The position numbers and the translations under genes were made by a program. A model generated the notes under the pieces. It ran no database searches. It worked only from the letters and a program-made list of their open reading frames with translations, and was not told where the DNA came from. Shown piece by piece: positions 1-6,169 of a stretch of 12,024 nucleotides of DNA. Origin of the DNA: Actinomycetales bacterium (GTDB taxonomy: Bacteria; Actinomycetota; Actinomycetes; S36-B12); assembly GCA_017849335.1 (NCBI GenBank), contig JAFIHP010000178.1:1-12024 (forward strand). Reading direction: 5' to 3'. The stretch's first letter is position 1, and the number at the start of each line of letters is the position of its first letter.

Positions 1-203
1 GCCATCGGCGGCCCGTCGGCCAGGAGCACGAGGAGGGCCGCGACGGCGGCCGGGTCGCCTTGCGCGTCGACGAACACCCCGGCACTGTCGTTGCCGACGT
101 GTCCGGCGAGTCCCAGGCGCTGGGCCTGGCGGTGGACGAACGGACGGAACCCGACCCCCTGCACGACGCCGGTCACCCGGATCTCCACGTGGCGGGCGGT
201 CAC
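1..203 (-). CDS. hypF: Carbamoyltransferase HypF, N-terminal fragment (cut by window edge)
   Basis: The minus strand from a GTG at 203 reads without a stop to the window edge, giving 67 residues. They carry the HypF-type acylphosphatase domain: GVVQGVGFRPFVHR at about residues 12-25, then GHVGNDSAGV, with the catalytic Arg and Asn of that fold. In the family, HypF converts carbamoyl phosphate to a carbamoyl group passed to HypE for the CN ligands of the [NiFe] site. The rest of the protein (zinc fingers, YrdC-like and Kae1-like domains) lies outside the window. The start is uncertain. GTG 203 sits directly before the domain but has no well-spaced Shine-Dalgarno; an in-frame GTG at 242 would place the N-terminus inside a palindromic repeat. 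The gene is codirectional with the hydrogenase operon, 181 bp downstream of the NHL gene. Confidence 0.9.
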   Translation of the reverse strand, partial: MTARHVEIRVTGVVQGVGFRPFVHRQAQRLGLAGHVGNDSAGVFVDAQGDPAAVAALLVLLADGPPM

Positions 204-210
204 GTCCCCG

Positions 211-363
211 CTCGTTTCTCCCGGCGGGCGGGACAACCGCACGAATTCGCCGCCCCACCCCCCACATTCCTTCGTTTGTCCCGGCGGGCGGGACAAACGA
301 ACGAATCGGGGCGCTTCGCTGCGCGATTCGTGCATTCGTCCCGGCGGGCGGGACAACCGCACG
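211..363. repeat. Three palindromic repeats in 60-bp register
   Basis: The 18-base core TCCCGGCGGGCGGGACAA occurs identically at 219-236, 279-296 and 339-356, exactly 60 bp apart. The middle copy is a perfect 13-bp inverted repeat (271-283 TTCGTTTGTCCCG, 289-301 CGGGACAAACGAA) around a 5-base GCGGG loop. The outer copies are imperfect palindromes and share the same 3' flank, GGACAACCGCACG at 231-243 and 351-363. They fill the gap between the NHL gene and hypF. I see no poly-U tract, so a classical intrinsic terminator is not clear. U-less hairpin terminators, RNA processing/stability elements, or a REP/MITE-like dispersed palindrome are all possible. Confidence 0.85.
302..330. other. Additional hairpin between repeat copies 2 and 3
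   Basis: CGAATCG at 302-308 pairs with CGATTCG at 324-330. Inside, CGC at 312-314 can pair with GCG at 321-323 around a TTCGCT loop, leaving a GGG bulge. This makes a second, unrelated stem in the same intergenic region. The whole 204-384 stretch is therefore almost continuous secondary structure and contains no credible gene. It may contribute to termination or processing between the operon and hypF. Confidence 0.6.
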
Positions 364-384
364 TGGGGGTGGGGGCGGGGGCGG

Positions 385-1512
385 TCACAGCTGCCAGACC
401 ATCGCGCGGTTGTTGCCGGAGTCGGCCACGGCCAGCAGCTCGCCGGTCGCGCACAACCCGTAGGGCCAGCAGAGAGAGTCGTCGGTGACGGCGTCCCACC
501 GGTTCTCGCCGTTGGCGTCCATGTCCGGCTGGGCCAGCACGTCGTCGGCCGGTACTCCCGCGCCCGCGCGCGGCAGGTCCCGCCAGACCAGGACGCGGTT
601 GTTGGACGTGTCCGCGACGACGAGCCGGCCCCCCGAGACCACCACGCCGTAGGGGAACCGCAGCCGTCGCGCCCCCTGGGGACGGTTCTTGAACTCGTCG
701 GTCAGCGTGAGGTCCTCCTGGCCGAGGACGAGATCGGCCGGGCGGTCGGCGTCGAGCGGCGGGGGTGTCCAGCCGAGCACGCGGTGGTCCCCGGCGTCGG
801 CGACGTACAAGGTCCGCTCGTCGCCGGCGACCGCATGGGGCCAGCGGAACGTCGAGCCGCCCGCGGCCCCGCCGCGGTTGTCCTCCCGCGCCGCCGGGTC
901 GTCCTGACCCAGCAGCACGTCGGCCGGCCGCCCCGGGTCGGGCAGGTGCGGGCCGCGCCAGCCGAGCACGCGACGGTTGCCCGTGTCGGCGACCCAGAAG
1001 CAGCCGGCGACGACGCCGAAGCCGAACGGCCAGTACAGGCTGGACAGGGACGGCTCGCCGCCGGCGTTGGCCTCCACGTCGCTCGGACCGGGCTGGCCGA
1101 GCACCCAGGTCGGCGGCGTGAACGACTCCTGCGGCAGGTCGTCCCACGCCAGCAGCCGATGGTTCCACGCGTCCGCGACGACGAGCCGGCCGTCGACGAC
1201 GGCCACGCCGGTCGGCAGGTTCAGGCCGCGCACGACGTCGGTGCCGGCCACGTTCGGGCCCTCGCTCAGCAGGCCGGGCTGACCGACGACGACGTCGGCG
1301 GGCGCCCCGTCCGCCTCCGGCCAGCGGTGCCAGACCAGCACGCGGTGGTTGCCGGTGTCGGCCACGACGAGGCGCTCACCGTCGGTCCAGACCCCGCGCG
1401 GGGCGTACATCGTGCCGGGCGTCGGCGCGGCGTCCGGCAGCCGCAGGCCGCCCGGAGCCGCTCCGCCCAGCCGGAGCAGCGGCCGGGCCGAGGCGAGGCT
1501 GGCCACGGTCAT
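385..1512 (-). CDS. NHL-repeat six-bladed beta-propeller protein of the hydrogenase operon
   Basis: The product has 375 residues. It contains six evenly spaced NHL-type motifs of the form VAD-x-x-(N/D)-x-R at residues 50-57, 112-119, 174-181, 237-244, 299-306 and 362-369, a period of 62-63 residues. Blades 1-5 are followed by a hydrophobic strand and a (G/A)Q-P/D/E-type turn. This predicts a single six-bladed propeller filling nearly the whole protein. There is no clear signal peptide or membrane segment, so it is probably cytoplasmic. The ATG start at 1512 overlaps the stop of the upstream NifU-like gene as ATGA, implying translational coupling. It is the last gene before the palindromic intergenic region. 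NHL propellers usually bind proteins or other ligands; I infer a scaffold or maturation role for the hydrogenase. The exact function is unknown. Confidence 0.9.
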   Translation of the reverse strand: MTVASLASARPLLRLGGAAPGGLRLPDAAPTPGTMYAPRGVWTDGERLVVADTGNHRVLVWHRWPEADGAPADVVVGQPGLLSEGPNVAGTDVVRGLNLPTGVAVVDGRLVVADAWNHRLLAWDDLPQESFTPPTWVLGQPGPSDVEANAGGEPSLSSLYWPFGFGVVAGCFWVADTGNRRVLGWRGPHLPDPGRPADVLLGQDDPAAREDNRGGAAGGSTFRWPHAVAGDERTLYVADAGDHRVLGWTPPPLDADRPADLVLGQEDLTLTDEFKNRPQGARRLRFPYGVVVSGGRLVVADTSNNRVLVWRDLPRAGAGVPADDVLAQPDMDANGENRWDAVTDDSLCWPYGLCATGELLAVADSGNNRAMVWQL

Positions 1513-2063
1513 GCCGGCGGTCCGACCCGCAGGGTGTCCAGCGAGACGAACGCCGTCGACGGCTCCGGGGCGACCTCCTCGACGCGCGACAGGCCGGGGA
1601 CCCGCTGGCGGATCACGCCCATGATCTCGTCCTTCGTGGCCTGGTCCGGGGCGCTGCAGCCCGTCGCGAACCGCACGTAGGCGACGTCGCCCCGCACCGC
1701 CTCCACGGTCATCTCGATCGAGCTGGTCACCAGGTACGGACGGATCTGCTCCACGACCCGCAGCACGTCGATGGTGCGATCGGTGCGGACGATGCCGTGC
1801 GCGACGAGCAGCGCCATGACCTCCGGGTCGTCGACGGACTCGTACAGCAGCTCGCCGCCTCGAGCGTCCTCCCGCAGCCGGTGCACGAGCGCGACGAGTC
1901 CGCGTCGGTTGAACTCGCCGATGGCCTCCAGCGTCTGCGCCAGGAGCTCGCGGGGGGCCGGGGGGAGGTGCTCCACCTGGCCGCGTAGCTCGTCGATGTG
2001 GCGAGCGAGGTCGTCGAACGCCATGGTGTCGAGCGCGGGTCCGACGGTCGTGGGTGCGGTCAT
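1509..2063 (-). CDS. NifU C-terminal-domain-like protein with incomplete CxxC
   Basis: The product has 184 residues. Residues 1-110 are a mainly helical region of no family I recognise. Residues about 112-165 resemble the NifU/Nfu iron-sulfur scaffold domain: a beta-rich stretch ending YVRFATGC, then a helix (ATKDEIMGVIRQRVPGL) and an RVEEV strand. In classical Nfu proteins the loop is GxCxGCP, and two cysteines from each subunit hold a [4Fe-4S] cluster. Here the second cysteine is kept (Cys136) but the first position is Ala133, and Cys136 is the only cysteine in the protein. It is therefore unlikely to be a standard scaffold, although a dimer or a partner could supply other ligands. The ATG start at 2063 has a good GGAG overlapping the TAG stop of the 119-aa gene 8 bp upstream. 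The 3' end overlaps the NHL gene by ATGA. Confidence 0.85.
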   Translation of the reverse strand: MTAPTTVGPALDTMAFDDLARHIDELRGQVEHLPPAPRELLAQTLEAIGEFNRRGLVALVHRLREDARGGELLYESVDDPEVMALLVAHGIVRTDRTIDVLRVVEQIRPYLVTSSIEMTVEAVRGDVAYVRFATGCSAPDQATKDEIMGVIRQRVPGLSRVEEVAPEPSTAFVSLDTLRVGPPA

Positions 2064-2071
2064 GGCGTCTC

Positions 2072-2431
2072 CTACGAGTAGACCTGCTGGCGGAGGATGA
2101 GCTGTCGGGCCTGGCCGACGAGGACGTCGGCGAACGCGGCCTGCGCGAGGCGGGCGAGCACGTCCGCGACCGGGCCGCCGTCGTCGGCAGGGACCGAGCG
2201 CTGGGCGAGTGCCTCCAGGACGAACGCGTGCCCGGCGGGGTTGTCGAGCAGGTTCTCGGCGAAGAACGCCCGGACGAAGTCCGCGCGGTTCACCCCGTCG
2301 CCGTCCGGGTCCTCGGTGAGCCGGGCGACCGCGGCGTCGGGTCCGCCGCAGCGGTAGACGACGCGCTCGGCGAAGTCCGACGTCGCCTGCTGCAGGAGCA
2401 GCTCGAACTGCTGGCGCAGGAAGAGCTCCAT
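2072..2431 (-). CDS. Conserved-type small hydrogenase-operon protein, 119 aa, function unknown
   Basis: I recognise no family. The protein is mostly helical, starts MELFLRQQFELLLQQ and ends with a Gln/Arg/Leu-rich helix (residues 106-117). Residues 41-52 (DPDGDGVNRADF) have the D-x-D-x-D-G start of an EF-hand loop but lack the position-8 hydrophobic residue and the position-12 acidic residue, so calcium binding is doubtful. There is one cysteine (Cys28) and no signal or membrane segment. The ATG at 2431 shares its A with the TGA of the TPR gene (TGATG), so it is very likely translated by reinitiation. Its position inside the accessory block suggests a partner of the TPR or NifU-like protein. 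That link is inference. Confidence 0.8.
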   Translation of the reverse strand: MELFLRQQFELLLQQATSDFAERVVYRCGGPDAAVARLTEDPDGDGVNRADFVRAFFAENLLDNPAGHAFVLEALAQRSVPADDGGPVADVLARLAQAAFADVLVGQARQLILRQQVYS

Positions 2432-3687
2432 CAGCGCACCCCGTCCGCGACGCCGCTGACCGCGGCCTGCTGGGCCGTCTGCTCGGCCTCGGCGAGGGAG
2501 GCGAGCACCTCGTCGACTCCGTCGACGCCGTCGGCGTCACCCGCGCCGGCGAACAGCGTCCGCGCCCGCTCGAGGCGTTCGCGTGCGTCGGCGAACACCC
2601 CGAGGTGGCCCAGCGCGTTGCCCTGGTTCGCGAGGATGCGCGCGTAGCCGACGGGGTCGGTCGCCGGGTCGCGGTAGGCGAGCACCTCCTCGTACAGCTG
2701 CACCGCCTCGTCGAGGTTGGACTCCTGGTGCACGCTGGGCAGGTACTGCAGGGCGTTGGCGAGGTTGAGCTGGGTGCTCGCCCACGCCGTCGGGTGCGTG
2801 TCGGGCGTGTAGACGCGCAGCGCGGCGCGCAGGGCGTTCACGGCGACCCCGACCCGGATGCGGTCGCCCTCGCTGCTCATCGGCATGACGAGGTACGCGA
2901 GCGCCAGGTGCACGTTGATCGTCGCCGAGAGCTCCGGGTACCGGTCCTCCCGGAAGACCTTCGCCGCCTCGGTCAGGTCCGCCACCACGGCCAGGAGGGC
3001 GCCGCGCTCGGTGCCGGCGAGCTCCTGCCGCGACAGCGCACGGGTGACCTGCAGCTCCGCGCGGAGCTCACGCGGGGCCGTCAGCGGCAAGGTGCCGATC
3101 GCGCGGTCCGCCTCGCGCGCGGCGAGGGCGGGGTCGCCCAGCTCCTCCCGCAGCAGCCCGGCCCGGGTCAGGCGAAGCGATGCCGCCAGCAGCGGGCTGC
3201 CGGCGGCATCCGCCGCGTCGGCGGCGAGGGCGAGCTCCGCGACCGCCCCGGCGTCGTCCCCGTGCTCCATCGCCGCTGACGCGCGGGCGCTCCCGACGAC
3301 GGCCGCGACCTCGCCGCTCGTCCCGTCGAGCGCAGGCGGGGTGTCGACGAGGCCGACGCTGAACCGCGCGACGTCGACGAGGGCGCGCAGCTCACCGTCG
3401 GTCGAGTCCGCCAGCTGCGCCCACGCGTCGTCGCCGCCGAGGAGGACGGCGCGGTTGAACCGGGAGACGACGTCCGTGCCCGCGATCGCGGCGGCCGCGG
3501 CGGCGGGCTCGTCGGCCAGCGCCAGCCGGACCACGTCCGTGCCCTCCGGCCAGTCCGCCGGCTCGCGGCCGACCACGAGGTCGGCGGCGAGGGCGTCGGC
3601 GCCGGGCACGTCGGGCAGCAACAGCATCCCCGCCGGCCAGGGCAGGGCGCCCAGGGGCTGCGGTCGGGGAGCGGGGACGGCGGTCAC
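2431..3687 (-). CDS. Tetratricopeptide-repeat protein of the hydrogenase operon
   Basis: The product has 418 residues and no cysteine. Residues 1-120 hold a Pro/Ala/Asp-rich region with hydrophobic strands that I cannot assign. From about residue 125 to 405 it is an alpha-solenoid of TPR-like helix pairs, for example 137-196, 255-292, 298-336 (AWASTQLNLANALQYL then DEAVQLYEEVL) and 345-381 (YARILANQGNALGHLG then ARERLERARTLF). The GTG start at 3687 overlaps the stop of the 102-aa gene as GTGA and has GGAAGG a suitable distance upstream. An open frame continues further upstream to 3957, but that stretch is antiphase to the 102-aa gene and lacks TPR character, so I reject it. TPR domains mediate protein-protein contacts; a chaperone or adaptor role in hydrogenase assembly is inferred. 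Confidence 0.88.
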   Translation of the reverse strand: MTAVPAPRPQPLGALPWPAGMLLLPDVPGADALAADLVVGREPADWPEGTDVVRLALADEPAAAAAAIAGTDVVSRFNRAVLLGGDDAWAQLADSTDGELRALVDVARFSVGLVDTPPALDGTSGEVAAVVGSARASAAMEHGDDAGAVAELALAADAADAAGSPLLAASLRLTRAGLLREELGDPALAAREADRAIGTLPLTAPRELRAELQVTRALSRQELAGTERGALLAVVADLTEAAKVFREDRYPELSATINVHLALAYLVMPMSSEGDRIRVGVAVNALRAALRVYTPDTHPTAWASTQLNLANALQYLPSVHQESNLDEAVQLYEEVLAYRDPATDPVGYARILANQGNALGHLGVFADARERLERARTLFAGAGDADGVDGVDEVLASLAEAEQTAQQAAVSGVADGVR

Positions 3688-3992
3688 GGGCGGGGGCCTT
3701 CCGGGTCGGCGGGGCGGGACAGGGCGACGGACAGCGGCTCGGGCTGGGGGAGCCGGCTGGGCTCCTGCGGCACCGTGATGGTGCGGCGGACGTTGCGCTC
3801 GAAGATGCGGGCGGCGTGCAGGGCGCGTCGCTCGTCGTGGTGGTCGCCGACGCGCCGCCGCACCGCGCCGGAGGCCAGGATGGCATCGAGGTAGACGACC
3901 CATCGCCCGTGCTCCTGCTCGACGACGCACGACGCGGAGAGCGCCTCCTCGACGCACGGAGTGGCGGGACGCTCCCAGGCCGGCACACTCAT
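3684..3992 (-). CDS. Small hydrogenase-operon protein, 102 aa, function unknown
   Basis: I do not recognise a family. The start at ATG 3992 follows the protease stop by 13 bp and gives MSVPAWERPATPC. The central part, residues about 29-72, looks like a small folded unit: a strand pair (GRWVVYLDAILASGAVRRRV) and a basic helix (DERRALHAARIFERNVRR). The tail from residue 75 is proline-rich and probably disordered. There are two cysteines (Cys13, Cys22) and four histidines (28, 51, 52, 59). It is soluble with no signal peptide. The open frame extends upstream to 4439, but there it is only a shadow of the protease gene. Its 3' end overlaps the TPR start by GTGA. Co-transcription with maturation genes makes a maturation or small adaptor role possible. 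Confidence 0.75.
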   Translation of the reverse strand: MSVPAWERPATPCVEEALSASCVVEQEHGRWVVYLDAILASGAVRRRVGDHHDERRALHAARIFERNVRRTITVPQEPSRLPQPEPLSVALSRPADPEGPRP

Positions 3993-4005
3993 CGACGGTC
4001 CGCGG

Positions 4006-4503
4006 TCATGTTCCGGACCCTGCCATCTGCTCGGGCAGCTGCGCCACCACCTGGTCGGCGATGCGGTCCAGCGCCGCCTGCACCGGTGCCGACAGGGGTG
4101 CGCCGTGCTCGAACGACTGGCCCTCCACCAGCCACACCGTGACGTCACCGGGGTACTCGTCGGCGAGCAGCCACTGCGCGAAGCCGAGGGCCTGGTCCCA
4201 GCGGAAGGAGTGCAGGTTCCCGTCCGGCGGGCGCAGGTCGACCAACTCCTCGCCGGGCACGCGGTGGATGGTGCCCGGCTCGACGCCGACGCGCGACGCG
4301 TCGACGATGACGACGGTCGGCACGCCCCGCATGGCGAAGGCGATGTCCATGCCGGCGGTGCCGCCGTCGATGAGCCGGACGCCGGCCGGCAGGTCGCGGT
4401 CGGCCAGCATGCGCACCAGAACGGGACCGGCTGCGTCATCCCCCCGCAGGAGGTTGCCGCAGCCGACCACCAGGACTCGCGTGGGCTCGGGAGCCAGGGT
4501 CAC
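4006..4503 (-). CDS. [NiFe]-hydrogenase maturation endopeptidase (HupD/HybD/HyaD family)
   Basis: The product has 165 residues, the normal size for this peptidase family. The N-terminal motif VVGCGNLLRGDDAAG (residues 12-26) supplies the first acidic nickel ligand, probably Asp23 (Glu16 in E. coli HybD). IVDASRVGVEPGTIHRV gives Asp68 (HybD Asp62), and NLHSF gives His98 (HybD His93). These residues read the nickel in the immature large subunit before the C-terminal peptide is cut. The GTG start at 4503 has GGGAGG about 8 bases upstream and lies 25 bp after the large-subunit stop. A short out-of-phase ATG that overlaps the large-subunit stop opens only ten codons and is ignored. Its substrate is surely the adjacent large subunit. 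Confidence 0.95.
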   Translation of the reverse strand: MTLAPEPTRVLVVGCGNLLRGDDAAGPVLVRMLADRDLPAGVRLIDGGTAGMDIAFAMRGVPTVVIVDASRVGVEPGTIHRVPGEELVDLRPPDGNLHSFRWDQALGFAQWLLADEYPGDVTVWLVEGQSFEHGAPLSAPVQAALDRIADQVVAQLPEQMAGSGT

Positions 4504-4528
4504 GCCCAGCCTCCCGAGCCGGGGCCCG

Positions 4529-6133
4529 TCATCCGCCGCCCATCCGGAACTTCGCCAGCTCGCGCCCGGTCTTGCCGTCGTAGGCGTGGACCGTGCACAC
4601 CAGGCACGAGTCGTAGCTGTGCGCCACCTGCGCGAGCTCGACGGGGAAGTCCGGGTTCTGCACCGGCGCGCCGATGAAGGCCTTCTCCATCGGGCCGTGG
4701 TTCTCGCTCCCGTCGCGCGGGCCGATGTTCCACGCCGTCGGCGTGATCACCTGGTAGTTGGCGATCTTGCCGTCCTCGATGACGATCCAGTCGCTGAGCG
4801 CGCCGCGGGCTGCCTCGGTCGAGCCGAAGCCCTTGCCGGACGCCGGCTCGGCGGGCTTGGCGTAGAAGTCCTCGTGCAGGTCGACCTCGCCGAGCCACTT
4901 CTTGACGCTGCGGAAGTACTTCGGCGCCTCGTGCATGCGCGCCAGGACGCGGGTCAGGACGTTCGCGCCGACCTTGGAGATCATGTCGAAGACGAAGGGG
5001 TCGTAGTCCTGGTGCGCGGCGGCGTCGGGCCGGTTCGCCATCATCTGCCGGGCGAGCGGCCCGACCTCCAACGGCACGTAGCCCAGCCCCGGGACGTCGT
5101 ACCGCGGCGCCTTGGCCCACGTGTACTTGCCCTGGGCCTCGCCGTCGGCAGGGTCGATCGGGTCGGTGACGCCCTCCCACGGGTGCAGCGCGCCGGTGCC
5201 CTTGTAGAACGAGTGGGTGATGTCCTCGGTGACCCGTGCCTGGTCGAAGTCGAAGTACTGACCGCCGGCGTAGATGCCCGAGCGCGACTGCAGGGCGGCG
5301 TTGCGGCCGTCGACGGTCGGGTGCTGGTACAGCTCGGGATCGAGGAAGGTGCCGGTCGCCAGGAAGTTGCCGTAGCCCTGGCCGTAGGTGTCCAGGCCGA
5401 TCTCCATGCACCAGCGGGTGAAGAACGCGAGGTCGCTGTTGTGCTGCGACTCGTTCTCGTCCATCCAGGCGAGGAAGTCCTCCCACGTCTGGATCTGCAG
5501 GTAGCGGTCGATCGAGCAGCCCAGCCACTGGCCCTCGAGCCAGGTCCGCGCCCAGTTGTCGAGGATCGCGTGCGAGCGGGTGATGTCCGACAGGGTCGGC
5601 GCGCACATGACCCCGCCGGGGATCATGAACGACGAGTGCGGCCACTGCCCGCCGAAGATCGCGTAGACCTCGACCGGCAGCTGCGACAGCGTGACGCCGG
5701 TCTGGTAGGCCGTGCCGACGTACGGAGCGAACCGGCGGGCGGCCTCCTCGTACGACGGGGCGTTCGCGTACTGGGCGGCGGTGAGGTCCGGGCCCATGAT
5801 CGCGTAGAAGTACCGCGGCATCGACTGGAGCGTCTCGCACGCCTGCGCGATGTTGCGGATGCGCGTCGCGTTCGGCGGGACGTAGGTGCCCCAGGCGGTG
5901 TCGACGGCGTAGCAGGCCTTGTACAGGTGGCTGCCGCCGCAGATCCCGCAGATGCGCGGGGTCATGATGAGCCCGGCCTGCGGATCCTTGCCGCGCAGGA
6001 TGATCTCGAAGCCGCGGAACATCGCGGCCTCGGTCCATGCGTCGGTCACGACACCGTCGGTGATGGTCACCTTGACGTCGAGGTCGCCCTCGACCTGGCC
6101 CAGTGGGCTGACACGCAGGTCCATCGTGGTCAT
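4529..6133 (-). CDS. hucL: Group 2a [NiFe]-hydrogenase large subunit
   Basis: The product has 534 residues and closely resembles cyanobacterial HupL and mycobacterial HucL. The N-terminal nickel motif is TPRICGICGGSHL (Cys62, Cys65). The C-terminal motif is SYDSCLVCTVHA (Cys510, Cys513, His516). These four cysteines hold the Ni-Fe(CN)2CO centre. Ser509 stands where most groups have Pro (DPC); DSCLVCTVHA is, from memory, the group 2a form. Cleavage after His516 would remove an 18-residue tail starting AYDGKTG. Other family signatures are LGQVEGDLDV, FGGQWPHSSFMIPGGVMCAPTL and RLEVGPLARQ-like VPLEVGPLARQMM. The ATG at 6133 has a strong AAGGAGA 7 bases upstream, and the gene follows the small subunit after 36 bp. 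The reaction is H2 oxidation to 2 H+ and 2 electrons. Confidence 0.97.
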   Translation of the reverse strand: MTTMDLRVSPLGQVEGDLDVKVTITDGVVTDAWTEAAMFRGFEIILRGKDPQAGLIMTPRICGICGGSHLYKACYAVDTAWGTYVPPNATRIRNIAQACETLQSMPRYFYAIMGPDLTAAQYANAPSYEEAARRFAPYVGTAYQTGVTLSQLPVEVYAIFGGQWPHSSFMIPGGVMCAPTLSDITRSHAILDNWARTWLEGQWLGCSIDRYLQIQTWEDFLAWMDENESQHNSDLAFFTRWCMEIGLDTYGQGYGNFLATGTFLDPELYQHPTVDGRNAALQSRSGIYAGGQYFDFDQARVTEDITHSFYKGTGALHPWEGVTDPIDPADGEAQGKYTWAKAPRYDVPGLGYVPLEVGPLARQMMANRPDAAAHQDYDPFVFDMISKVGANVLTRVLARMHEAPKYFRSVKKWLGEVDLHEDFYAKPAEPASGKGFGSTEAARGALSDWIVIEDGKIANYQVITPTAWNIGPRDGSENHGPMEKAFIGAPVQNPDFPVELAQVAHSYDSCLVCTVHAYDGKTGRELAKFRMGGG

Positions 6134-6169
6134 TGCTGTCTCCTTGGATTCGTCGTCGGGTGTCGTCGA

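Noticed and set aside
211..363. CRISPR array
   Set aside because: There are only three copies, strongly palindromic with conserved flanks, the intervals are structured rather than unique spacers, and no cas genes are nearby.
91..1680. A 529-codon plus-strand frame over the NHL gene and the palindromes
   Set aside because: It is antisense to the NHL and NifU-like genes, is low in complexity and runs through the repeats (recurrent RAGQ-like or PGGRD motifs come from the palindromes).
2072..2431. A functional EF-hand calcium-binding protein
   Set aside because: There is only one partial loop, with Asn at position 8 and Phe at position 12, and no second EF-hand.
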